Source: JBMNMU01 sp050953505 (GTDB taxonomy: Bacteria > Bacillota > Clostridia > Peptostreptococcales > Anaerovoracaceae). From it: DNA of 64,000 nt. The notes under the pieces were generated by a model. It was given only the letters and a program-made list of their open reading frames with translations. It searched no databases and was not told where the DNA came from. Below, one piece after another: positions 43,924 through 52,008 of the stretch; position 1 is the first letter of the stretch; every line of letters starts with the position of its first letter. The stretch spans positions 1,302,001 through 1,366,000 of the forward strand of contig JBMNMU010000001.1 of assembly GCA_050953505.1 (NCBI GenBank), given 5' to 3'. A program made the translations under genes and the position numbers.

Positions 43924-45001
43924 TTACCCGGACTTCAAAATGAATGTGGGGACCTGTTGACATTCCTGTGGAGCCTACATCTGCAATATGCTGCCCTCTG
44001 GCTACAACATCCCCGGTCTTTACATGTAACCTGGTGTTGTGAGCATATAATGTAACAATTTTATCTCCATGGTCAATCATAATCACATAACCATAACTGT
44101 TATTCCAACCAGCTTTAATTACCGTACCGCTATTTGCAGCAAGGACCTTTGTCCCGGCTGGTGCTCCAATGTCCATGCCTGTATGTAATTTTTTCACTTT
44201 CAAGACGGGATGTATTCTGTAGCCATACTCCGAGGTGACTCTTGTACTGCTTGCAGATGGCCAAGCGAATTTACTACCGTCATAAGATCCGCTTCCCTGG
44301 AGTCTTCTAATCTCTTCTACCAGCCTGTCTGCTTCTGCATTTAGGGCATCAATTTGCTTCGCTAGCTGCTGATTATCTTGGGCAACTTGACTTTTTAGAT
44401 TTGCCACTTGGCCACGATTAGCTTGAAGAGTATTTTGCTTTGCAGCTTCAGCATTTCTCTTCGCAATCAAGCTATCCTGCATTTTTTCTAATTCCTTTTT
44501 CTGATGCTGGATCTTTTCATGCTGCGCTTTTATGGTCTTCAAAACTTCAATGTCGTAGTCAAATATTTTTTGTACCATATCCATATTAGACATGAAATCT
44601 GTAATACTTTCAGACCCCAAAAGTATTTCAAGAAGGCCTGATTCGCCATTTTTATACATGGCTCGTAACCTCTTCTTCAGGCTATCGTTCTGATCATTCA
44701 TCTCTGCTTCTACTTGGGCTAGATTTTGCTTCGCGGTTTCAATTTTAGCAATTGTTGCATTAATCTCAGCCCTAATGTCAGAGATTTCGTTCTCCACTGC
44801 ACTGATTTGTTTTTCTAAATCCTTAATCTGCTGGTTCAGCTGTTGCTCTTTTTTCTTTCCTTCTTGGAGTTGCTTTTTCGTCTGTGAAATCTGATCGTTC
44901 ACCTTATTCAGATCACTGTGCTGTCCGGCATATGATGCGCCTAAGGATACAACTGAAGCTAACATAACAAAGGTTAATAGACATATAACAAATTTTCTCA
45001 C
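43889..45001 (-). CDS. M23 (LytM) peptidase with coiled coil, EnvC-like
   Basis: A 370-aa secreted murein-hydrolase-type protein. A signal peptide (about 1-25) is followed by a long coiled coil (about 30-235, rich in K, Q and E heptads) and a C-terminal LytM domain (about 265-370). The Zn site looks intact: HTGMDIG and HIHFEV. That differs from E. coli EnvC, which is a degenerate activator. Its position directly downstream of ftsX matches the known partnership of FtsEX with EnvC or PcsB-type proteins in septal wall splitting. Confidence 0.92.
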   Translation of the reverse strand: MRKFVICLLTFVMLASVVSLGASYAGQHSDLNKVNDQISQTKKQLQEGKKKEQQLNQQIKDLEKQISAVENEISDIRAEINATIAKIETAKQNLAQVEAEMNDQNDSLKKRLRAMYKNGESGLLEILLGSESITDFMSNMDMVQKIFDYDIEVLKTIKAQHEKIQHQKKELEKMQDSLIAKRNAEAAKQNTLQANRGQVANLKSQVAQDNQQLAKQIDALNAEADRLVEEIRRLQGSGSYDGSKFAWPSASSTRVTSEYGYRIHPVLKVKKLHTGMDIGAPAGTKVLAANSGTVIKAGWNNSYGYVIMIDHGDKIVTLYAHNTRLHVKTGDVVARGQHIADVGSTGMSTGPHIHFEVRVNGQYQNPRNWL

Positions 45002-45021
45002 TATGTACTCCCCCTTTTAGT

Positions 45022-45918
45022 TTATGTATCTAAAAATCTTCTCATGGATATAATGCTTCCGCAGGCTCCTATACAAACACCTAGAGCCAGGAATACCCAT
45101 ACCAGGTTGTATATTAAAAAGGATTCAGGAACCAAAACTGTAGAAAGCATTACGAAAACTTCCGGTCCTATTAGCTCCACTAACTTGTAGTAAATGTAAC
45201 CTGTAATTCCAACAGATACCAAGGCGGAAATCATTCCGATTACAATTCCTTCTACCAGAAATGGTCCTCTTATAAACCAGTTGGTGGCTCCCACGTATTT
45301 CATAATACTAATTTCTCGTTCTCTTGCCAGCACCGTTATCTTTACAGTATTTGATACCACGATGACGGATATGATGACCAGGAATATAATGACGATTAAA
45401 GCACCTAACTGTATAAAATCAGTTACCTTTAAAATTCGATCCACTGTGGTTTTGTAATATTTAATATCTTCAATGCCTTGGAAGTGTTTAACATGTGCCA
45501 CAACCGCATCCGCATCTTCCAATTTAGCCACTTTAATAATCAAAGAATTTGGCAATGGATTTTCATCCAAACCATCCAATAAATATGCATTTTCTCCCCA
45601 TTTTTCAACCTTCCACTTTTCCAAAGCCTGATCTTCGCTAAGATAGCTGACTTGATTTACTCCAGGGATACTTTTTATCTCATTCTGCATGTCCATTGCT
45701 TGGTCGTAAGAGGTTTCATCTAATAAATATACTTGTATGGTGTCAAATTGTTTTTTGGCACTCTCTGTTATCATATTTACATTTACTACTAATATAAAGA
45801 AAAGGCCTAAAATTAAAAGCATGGCTGTAATTGAGAATAGCGAGGCCACGCTCATGGCTTTGTTTCTAAAAACCTGTTTAAACCCTTGTTTTATCGCATA
45901 CCAAATACTATTTAACAT
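45022..45918 (-). CDS. ftsX: Cell-division protein FtsX
   Basis: A 298-aa ABC-like permease: helix 1 near 20-45, an extracellular domain (about 50-165), and three C-terminal helices in an FtsX/MacB domain. It transmits the ATPase state of FtsE across the membrane to a wall hydrolase. The ATG at 45918 gives the family's LNSIWYAIKQGFKQVFRNK start and overlaps ftsE by 11 bases. A GTG at 45933 overlaps the GGAGG and is unlikely. Confidence 0.94.
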   Translation of the reverse strand: MLNSIWYAIKQGFKQVFRNKAMSVASLFSITAMLLILGLFFILVVNVNMITESAKKQFDTIQVYLLDETSYDQAMDMQNEIKSIPGVNQVSYLSEDQALEKWKVEKWGENAYLLDGLDENPLPNSLIIKVAKLEDADAVVAHVKHFQGIEDIKYYKTTVDRILKVTDFIQLGALIVIIFLVIISVIVVSNTVKITVLAREREISIMKYVGATNWFIRGPFLVEGIVIGMISALVSVGITGYIYYKLVELIGPEVFVMLSTVLVPESFLIYNLVWVFLALGVCIGACGSIISMRRFLDT

Positions 45919-46648
45919 TGTCGTCGAATACACCTCCCGTCCTTACGCAAACTTGAGGCCTTTCGTCTTCATATAAACCATAGCTGCCACCCTTATCATC
46001 TCTGACAATGCGTCCTTTCTCTATAGCGATGACCCTTTTACCCATTTTGTCCACAATATCCTTGGCATGAGTCACCATTAAGATTGTAGTCCCTCTTAAA
46101 TTAATCTGCTCCAGCAATTTCATAATTTCCCACGCGGTATCCGGATCTAGGTTACCTGTAGGTTCGTCTGCAATCAATACCGTGGGGTTATTAATAATTG
46201 CTCGTGCAATAGCTACTCTCTGTTGCTCACCAGCAGATAGCTCATGAGGGTATTTTAAAGCTTTTTCACTGATACCCACTAAGCTCAATACCTGGGGAAC
46301 ATGTCTTTTGATAAGCCTTTTACTTTTATGAGCTATTTCCATAGCAAAAGCTATATTTTCATATACAGTCTTATGAGGTAGCAACCTAAAATCTTGGAAT
46401 ACAATTCCAGTGTTTCTTCTTAAGATGGGTATTTGTCTATTTGATAAGCTTGGAATATCCACTCCGTTTAGCTTGATATTCCCTTCATCTACCTCAATTT
46501 CTTTAAGAATCAATTTAATAAAGGTAGATTTTCCGGCACCGCTAGGCCCCACCACAAATACAAAATCACCCTTATCTATCTGAACACTGACATCTTGAAT
46601 CCCAATATTTGTCCCATATGACTTTGTAACATTCTCAAATACGATCAT
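45908..46648 (-). CDS. ftsE: Cell-division ATP-binding protein FtsE
   Basis: A 246-aa ABC ATPase: Walker A GPSGAGKST, signature LSAGEQQRVAIARA, Walker B VLIADEPTGNLDP. It binds FtsX at the membrane and couples divisome state to wall hydrolysis. It carries a C-terminal tail of about 20 residues after the core. It is the first gene of the ftsE-ftsX-M23-recJ-ctpA run. Confidence 0.95.
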   Translation of the reverse strand: MIVFENVTKSYGTNIGIQDVSVQIDKGDFVFVVGPSGAGKSTFIKLILKEIEVDEGNIKLNGVDIPSLSNRQIPILRRNTGIVFQDFRLLPHKTVYENIAFAMEIAHKSKRLIKRHVPQVLSLVGISEKALKYPHELSAGEQQRVAIARAIINNPTVLIADEPTGNLDPDTAWEIMKLLEQINLRGTTILMVTHAKDIVDKMGKRVIAIEKGRIVRDDKGGSYGLYEDERPQVCVRTGGVFDDNVK

Positions 46649-46720
46649 AATACAAGTTGTCCTTTCTTAGCCAAAGTCTAAGTTGTATTACCTTCAATAC
46701 AAAATATGGTAATTTCTGTT

Positions 46721-46801
46721 ATAACAACTGCTTATTTTACATAACATTATATAACATTACAGGATATTATTAAATACTTCATAACATTACAAATTCATTA
46801 C
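46721..46801 (-). repeat. Helically phased ATAACATTAC direct repeats upstream of ftsE
   Basis: ATAACA occurs at 46721, 46741, 46751 and 46781, spaced 20, 10 and 30 bases. The last three extend to ATAACATTA, and the 46751 and 46781 copies to ATAACATTAC. The spacing keeps them on one helix face. They lie 70-150 bases upstream of ftsE, in the 192-bp gap behind the MinD/CpaE-like gene; TATAAT-like text is within the repeats on the minus strand. Confidence 0.5.
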
Positions 46802-46840
46802 ATTTTCATCATATTCATGTATAATGTGACAATCCTGATA

Positions 46841-47647
46841 CTAAAATGATAGCCTGTCCACAATTAAGGCTAGCTGATCTTTGATGGTGCTTCTGATATC
46901 ATCCATGCTATAAGGAATTTTGCATAAATATTCTGCTGTATAAATGCTCTGGTAATTTACCATAGGCATAAATATTGGTTTTTTTATCTGTAGGAATCCT
47001 TGTAGTTCCCTACGGTTGACCCCTTTGTTAAATTTATTGATAACATATATAATCTTTTCGTCCTTCATCATGGTGTTTAAACGTTGGAAAAGATCATACC
47101 CTTTTAGGATTCCGGACGGCAATGGATCGATAACAAAGATAATCTGGTCCATATGTTGAATTAATGTTAGCTCTTCTTCTTCACATCCTGATAAATCGCA
47201 AAGAACAATATCTCCTGGAGCACCATGAATCAGCCTCAGCTTTTGTTCATGCTCTAAATGGATTTTATGCCCAGATACACGAAGAATCCAATTGATGCCT
47301 TCATCCATATTCTTTTTGCCCCGTATGCCACCCCCTTGTTCTAAGGCCTCATAGAAATTAAAAAATTCCCTGCCGGCAAAACGCTTGTCCATACCAATGG
47401 AGTCGTAAATAGAATCTCCACCAAGCTCGATAACCGTTGGAAAATGTTCTCTAGTATTGGCTAGAAATCTTGCTAGTGAGGTTGTAAGAAAGCTGGCGCC
47501 TCCTCCCCGAGACATAGAAAGTATTCCAATATTTAACTTCCCGGTAGCATGGTAGTCTTCAATAGGTTCAGACTCTCTAGATAGGATTCTATGAAGCTTA
47601 TTTGGCGTAATTTCTATTTCTTCTGTTATATATAGCTTTTTTTCCAC
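46841..47647 (-). CDS. MinD/CpaE-like protein with degenerate P-loop
   Basis: A 268-aa cytoplasmic protein. The segment RGGGASFLTTS at residues 47-57 sits after a beta strand exactly where ParA/MinD proteins have their deviant Walker A. It lacks both the usual lysines and resembles CpaE/TadZ-type GGVGAS. Later strands IVLCDLSG and IIFVIDPLPSG echo the switch regions of that fold. It may bind a partner without normal ATP hydrolysis. It lies upstream of ftsE and after the PrcB-like gene, in a division and envelope neighbourhood. The family assignment is inference from motifs. Confidence 0.6.
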   Translation of the reverse strand: MEKKLYITEEIEITPNKLHRILSRESEPIEDYHATGKLNIGILSMSRGGGASFLTTSLARFLANTREHFPTVIELGGDSIYDSIGMDKRFAGREFFNFYEALEQGGGIRGKKNMDEGINWILRVSGHKIHLEHEQKLRLIHGAPGDIVLCDLSGCEEEELTLIQHMDQIIFVIDPLPSGILKGYDLFQRLNTMMKDEKIIYVINKFNKGVNRRELQGFLQIKKPIFMPMVNYQSIYTAEYLCKIPYSMDDIRSTIKDQLALIVDRLSF

Positions 47648-47741
47648 TGTAGCTTCTCCTTGTTAAATGGCTTTCTTGGGTTTTAAAGGTAATATACCAT
47701 TTTTAATATATTATGTCAATATATGGTAGATGCAACGAATA

Positions 47742-47775
47742 AAAAACCCACCTGACAATAAACCTTATCAGGTGG
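47742..47775 (-). terminator. Terminator of the PrcB-like gene
   Basis: CCACCTGA (47748-47755) pairs with TCAGGTGG (47768-47775); on the minus strand the stem is followed by GTTTTTTATT. It is 9 bases past the stop. Confidence 0.8.
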
Positions 47776-47783
47776 ATTTCTTA

Positions 47784-48260
47784 TTATTCGACGTATTGAA
47801 CCTTCAGTTCAATTTGATCCGGAAGGTTTGTAAGGTCTGTTTCTGCTATCTGTAATGGATAGGTCAACACTTGAGTTAAAGCTGTTCCTGGTTGTGGATC
47901 TTTAAATTCAGTATACACAGACAGAGTTGTTAAGTCATTTTCCTCCGAAAGCATCATTTTTTCAATCGCTATCTCATAACCTGATGTGGGCTTCTCACCA
48001 CGAGAAACCATTACATAAACCTTATCGTCTACAACACAGGCCAGGGCTCTTTCTAGGCTACGATATTCAGGTATCACCTGACTTGTGATCTGCTGTGGAA
48101 TTTCTGCTTCACTCAGCACATTAAAGTTCACCTTTGCATCACCTTCAAAAAATTTAAGACCCGCTATAATAAGGACAATAATAATCACAATTATAGCTAA
48201 TATGATAATTGTTCTTCTATTTAGCCTTGGTAATCTACTTGTAACCCCTTTCCTACTCAC
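47784..48260 (-). CDS. Membrane-anchored PrcB-like domain protein
   Basis: A 158-aa protein with a basic N-terminus, one transmembrane helix (about 19-38) and an extracellular domain. The domain contains VYVMVSRGEKPTSGYEIAI, the hallmark strand of PrcB C-terminal domains. PrcB was named from a Treponema protease-complex component. The start is a GTG at 48260, 9 bases after AGGAGG; an ATG at 48281 precedes that site and lacks its own. Its function is unknown; it is likely a surface protein with a binding role. Confidence 0.7.
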   Translation of the reverse strand: MSRKGVTSRLPRLNRRTIIILAIIVIIIVLIIAGLKFFEGDAKVNFNVLSEAEIPQQITSQVIPEYRSLERALACVVDDKVYVMVSRGEKPTSGYEIAIEKMMLSEENDLTTLSVYTEFKDPQPGTALTQVLTYPLQIAETDLTNLPDQIELKVQYVE

Positions 48261-48349
48261 AATAATACTCCCTCCTGCCATTATTTCTTAATAAAACTTA
48301 TTCATGGACGGAGTGTATTATTCTAACTATTTGTTCTTTCTTTGGTTAT

Positions 48350-49276
48350 TTAAATAGATTTCACCGCAGCCACGATATTTTTAGCTGTTAATCCATACTT
48401 TTCTAATAACTCAGCAGGTTTGCCTGATTCTCCAAATGTATCCTGTACACCTACAAAAGCCATCTTGGTAGGACAGTTTTGTGTAACCACCTCTGCAACA
48501 GCAGCTCCTAATCCACCGATTACAGAATGTTCTTCTGCAGTCACGATTCCCTTGGTTTCCTTTGCAGCCTTTATAATGATATCCTTATCAATAGGCTTTA
48601 TCGTGTGCATATCGATAACCCTTAAGCTGATACCCTCTTCCTTGAGCATTTCTGCTGCTATCATGGCTTCATTGACCATAACACCTGTTGCAATAACAGT
48701 ATAATCACTGCCGTCAATCAGGCAGTTTCCTTTACCGATTCTCACATCACTAGAATCCTCATAAAGGCCTGGCACAGCTGATCTGCCAAGTCTTACATAG
48801 ACCGGTCCATCTATCTGAGCCGCTTCTTCAATTAATTTTTTTGCAGACAAACCATCGCCAGGGCTAATAACAGTCATTCCTGGAATGGTTCTCATCAGCG
48901 CAATATCTTCTATAGTCTGATGGCTTCCACCATCTTCCCCTACAGTAAGACCTGCATGTGTTGCACAGATTTTTACATTTGCATGGGTATATCCAATAGA
49001 GTTTCTAATGATTTCGAAAGCTCTTCCTGCTGCAAACATAGCAAAAGTACTTGCGAATACCACCTTGCCAGATATGGCCAAGCCTGCAGCTACACCGTAT
49101 AAATTTTGCTCTGCGATACCCATATTAAAAAACCGATTAGGAAATTCCCTGGAAAAATGAACTGTCATCGTTGAACCTGAAAGGTCTGCATCGAGAACAA
49201 CAATGTTCTCATTTTTTTTACCCAGCTCTATTAAAACTTCTCCGTATGCTTGTCTCGTCGCCATCTTATTTGACAT
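48350..49276 (-). CDS. Transketolase, C-terminal subunit
   Basis: A 308-aa half of a split transketolase with the pyrimidine-binding and C-terminal domains. TRQAYGEVL, the VLDADLSGST segment, the catalytic Glu in GIAEQNLYGVA and the AEEHSVIGGLG segment are typical. With the N-terminal subunit it forms the TPP enzyme of the non-oxidative pentose phosphate pathway. The ATG at 49276 overlaps the N-subunit stop by one base and lies 9 bases after GGAGG; the ATG at 49282 is too close. Confidence 0.94.
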   Translation of the reverse strand: MSNKMATRQAYGEVLIELGKKNENIVVLDADLSGSTMTVHFSREFPNRFFNMGIAEQNLYGVAAGLAISGKVVFASTFAMFAAGRAFEIIRNSIGYTHANVKICATHAGLTVGEDGGSHQTIEDIALMRTIPGMTVISPGDGLSAKKLIEEAAQIDGPVYVRLGRSAVPGLYEDSSDVRIGKGNCLIDGSDYTVIATGVMVNEAMIAAEMLKEEGISLRVIDMHTIKPIDKDIIIKAAKETKGIVTAEEHSVIGGLGAAVAEVVTQNCPTKMAFVGVQDTFGESGKPAELLEKYGLTAKNIVAAVKSI

Positions 49277-50097
49277 TACCATTCACCTCCAAGTTCTCTT
49301 ATGCACTCTTTTGCTTGCTCTTCATTAGGTGCCTTTCCATGCCACCCTGCTACATCCTCCATAAAAGATACACCTTTACCTTTTGAAGTTTTGGCAATGA
49401 TTACAGTTGGCTTGCCTTTAACGGTTCTTGCTTCAGCAAAGGCTTTTCCGATTTGATTGAGGCAGTGTCCATCTATTTTGATCACATGAAAACCAAAGCT
49501 CTCAAACTTTTCATCAATAGGTGTAACAGACATGACTTCTTCGTTTTTACCATCAATCTGAAGCCCATTCCAATCTACAATGGCAACCAGATTATCTAGC
49601 TTATAATGTGCTGCTGACATAGCCGCTTCCCATACAATTCCCTCTTGAAGTTCGCCATCTCCTAGTAGCGCATAAACTCTTCCTCCACCATCTAGCTTAC
49701 TTGCTATAGCCATTCCTACGGATGCGGAGAAACCTTGACCTAATGAACCTGTTGACATTTCAACCCCTGGCACCTTGTTTTTGTCTGGATGTCCCTGCAA
49801 TGGTGATCCAAGCTTCCTTAAGGTGATTAAATCCTCTTTAGGAAAGAATCCTTTTTCGGCTAATGTTGCGTAGAGAACAGGAGCAGCATGTCCTTTGGAT
49901 AAGACAAACTTATCACGATCTGGCTTTTTACAGTTCTCCGGGTCAATGTTCATTTCATGAAAGTATAGCATGGTTAAAATGTCCGCGGCGGATAATGAGC
50001 CACCTGGATGCCCTGAACCAGCATTATAGGTTTGTTTGATAATATTGACTCTTATATCATTTGCTGTCTTTTCTAATTTTCCATAGTCTATTGTCAT
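49276..50097 (-). CDS. Transketolase, N-terminal subunit
   Basis: A 273-aa half with the TPP-diphosphate-binding domain: GHPGGSLSAADIL near 28, LSKGHAAPVLYA, GSLGQGFSASVGMA, and the TPP motif GDGELQEG with a later D-W-N. Split transketolases are common in Clostridia and archaea. GGAGG precedes the ATG, which directly abuts the tagA stop. Confidence 0.94.
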   Translation of the reverse strand: MTIDYGKLEKTANDIRVNIIKQTYNAGSGHPGGSLSAADILTMLYFHEMNIDPENCKKPDRDKFVLSKGHAAPVLYATLAEKGFFPKEDLITLRKLGSPLQGHPDKNKVPGVEMSTGSLGQGFSASVGMAIASKLDGGGRVYALLGDGELQEGIVWEAAMSAAHYKLDNLVAIVDWNGLQIDGKNEEVMSVTPIDEKFESFGFHVIKIDGHCLNQIGKAFAEARTVKGKPTVIIAKTSKGKGVSFMEDVAGWHGKAPNEEQAKECIRELGGEW

Positions 50098-50868
50098 TTA
50101 AACTTTTCCTCCTTTAACTTGACTAGCAAGTACTTTAATCATAAATAGCGGTAGTCTAGCCATCCTTTTATATCGGCTTGGCTGCTGAATAAATCTGTAA
50201 AGCCACTCCAAACCATGGTTGCGGTAAAATTCTGGTGCCCTTTTCAAGGTTCCAGCCCAGATATCAAGGCTACCCCCTACTCCGATAGCTGCCTTTACCC
50301 CAAGCTCATTCTTATGATCATCAATAAAACGTTCTTGTTTTGGCGAACCTAAAGCTACACATAAGAAATCGGCGCCGGAGTTGTTTATTTTTTCAACAAC
50401 AAAGGCTTCCTCATCCGGTTTGAAATATCCATGGTGAGTTCCTGCGACTTTCAGATTTTTGTACTTTTTCTTTATATTATGTGCTGCCAGCTCCGCCACA
50501 TGGGGTTCTCCGTCTTCTCCCGGCTTACTCCCTAAGAAAAAGATGGATTGTCCTGTTTTTTCGAGATATTGTATGATAGTCTCTAGAAAATCAATACCAG
50601 TGACCCTCTCCTTTAATGGTATACCCATAATTTTGGATGCGTAGACAAGACCAATCCCGTCTGGTATGATCAGTGCGGCACTTTCTATGATTTTTCTAAG
50701 CTCTTCATCCTTAGAAGCATTAACGATAATTTCGGAATTAGGTGTTACAATCAGGTTGCAATTGCTGCCGTCTTTTTCCATAATTCCTTCGAATATCTTT
50801 AAAGCACCATCACTATCAACCATGTCTACTGGCACATTTAATATTCTTACCCTTTGATTGTTTGACAT
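50098..50868 (-). CDS. tagA: WecG/TagA/CpsF glycosyltransferase (GT26)
   Basis: A 256-aa membrane-associated glycosyltransferase of family GT26. TPNSEIIVNASKD, IPDGIGLVYASK, FFLGSKPG and VALGSPKQERFI are diagnostic. TagA adds ManNAc to undecaprenyl-PP-GlcNAc in wall teichoic acid linkage synthesis; WecG does a similar step. Followed by csaB and DUF5693 upstream, it probably takes part in a secondary cell-wall polymer. The exact sugar is inferred. Confidence 0.92.
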   Translation of the reverse strand: MSNNQRVRILNVPVDMVDSDGALKIFEGIMEKDGSNCNLIVTPNSEIIVNASKDEELRKIIESAALIIPDGIGLVYASKIMGIPLKERVTGIDFLETIIQYLEKTGQSIFFLGSKPGEDGEPHVAELAAHNIKKKYKNLKVAGTHHGYFKPDEEAFVVEKINNSGADFLCVALGSPKQERFIDDHKNELGVKAAIGVGGSLDIWAGTLKRAPEFYRNHGLEWLYRFIQQPSRYKRMARLPLFMIKVLASQVKGGKV

Positions 50869-50910
50869 TCTATCTTCCTTTACAACATACTGAAAAATTT
50901 CTATATCAAG

Positions 50911-52008
50911 CTATTTTAACAAAAGCTCACGAATCATCTCTTCATTGGTATCTAGCTTCTTTATGAGAATTTCAATGTGCTCTCTTACCTGCTCTTTTAT
51001 AGCTTCTGCATTCTTAACGCATTTTTTAAATTCTTCCATAAAAAATTCGCTCTTAAAATCATACATGCTACACATAGCCTTCATACCCATAGAATGCATA
51101 AATGAATTGATCTTAGGGTCATATGAGATAGCAATCATTGGAACCCCCATGATAGCCGCATGTATCAACGCATGCAGGCGGACACCTACAAGGATATCCA
51201 TATTCCCAATGATACTTAACATCTCGTTGGTTAGATATTTATGCTTAATAGAGAAAACTTCTTTTCCTAACCTTTTTTGAATTTCCTCTATGACTGGCAT
51301 ATCCTCAGAATAATGAAAAGGAATAAGGACAATCTGCGCATGATATTCCTCCATCAGCCTACGTATGGATACGCATATTTCATCAACGAAATTGCTGTTA
51401 AGCTTCCGTTCCCTAATGGCAAAACCAACAGTCAGTCTTTCATCGTCCCCCTTGAAGCCCTCCTTTTCAAGGATTTCCTTTCCTATCTCACCAGATACTT
51501 TCTTGACCCTTAAAACAGGATCTGCAGTTACATAAACATTTTCTTCAAGTATTCCAATTTCCACCAGTAGCTCCTTGGAGGCCTCATCTCTAACAACGAT
51601 GCCATGCACCCTTTTCAAGGTAAAAGCCGTAAGCCTTCGATTCATTTTAGAAAGGATCGGGCCGATTCCCTGGCTATAAATAAAAACCTTTTTTCTCATT
51701 AACAACGCAAGCCACATAATCATTAGATAATATAGAATACTTCTCTTGCTAGTTACATCTTGTAAAAGGCTTCCCCCACCACTTATTAATAAGTCACATC
51801 CTTTTACTGCTTTTATAATATCCGTAACAGATTTCCTGTTAACAGACTTTACAGCGTATTTCTTTTTGGTAGATTCGGGATTTTTGGATAAAACGGTTAT
51901 TTCAATATCCTCCAGCTTTTCTCCAATGCTATCTACTACCGCTTTTAGAATAGACTCATCACCAATATTATTGAACCCATAATACCCTGATATAAGAATT
52001 TTATACAT
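50911..52008 (-). CDS. csaB: Polysaccharide pyruvyl transferase CsaB
   Basis: A 365-aa enzyme that adds ketal-linked pyruvate to a wall polymer; this modification is the anchor for SLH-domain surface proteins. ISGYYGFNNIGDESIL opens the protein, and GQGIGPI and the GVRLHALIHAAIMGVP segment in the second half mark the family. It follows DUF5693 with no gap and precedes tagA. This suggests that SLH-type surface proteins exist elsewhere in the genome. Confidence 0.93.
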   Translation of the reverse strand: MYKILISGYYGFNNIGDESILKAVVDSIGEKLEDIEITVLSKNPESTKKKYAVKSVNRKSVTDIIKAVKGCDLLISGGGSLLQDVTSKRSILYYLMIMWLALLMRKKVFIYSQGIGPILSKMNRRLTAFTLKRVHGIVVRDEASKELLVEIGILEENVYVTADPVLRVKKVSGEIGKEILEKEGFKGDDERLTVGFAIRERKLNSNFVDEICVSIRRLMEEYHAQIVLIPFHYSEDMPVIEEIQKRLGKEVFSIKHKYLTNEMLSIIGNMDILVGVRLHALIHAAIMGVPMIAISYDPKINSFMHSMGMKAMCSMYDFKSEFFMEEFKKCVKNAEAIKEQVREHIEILIKKLDTNEEMIRELLLK

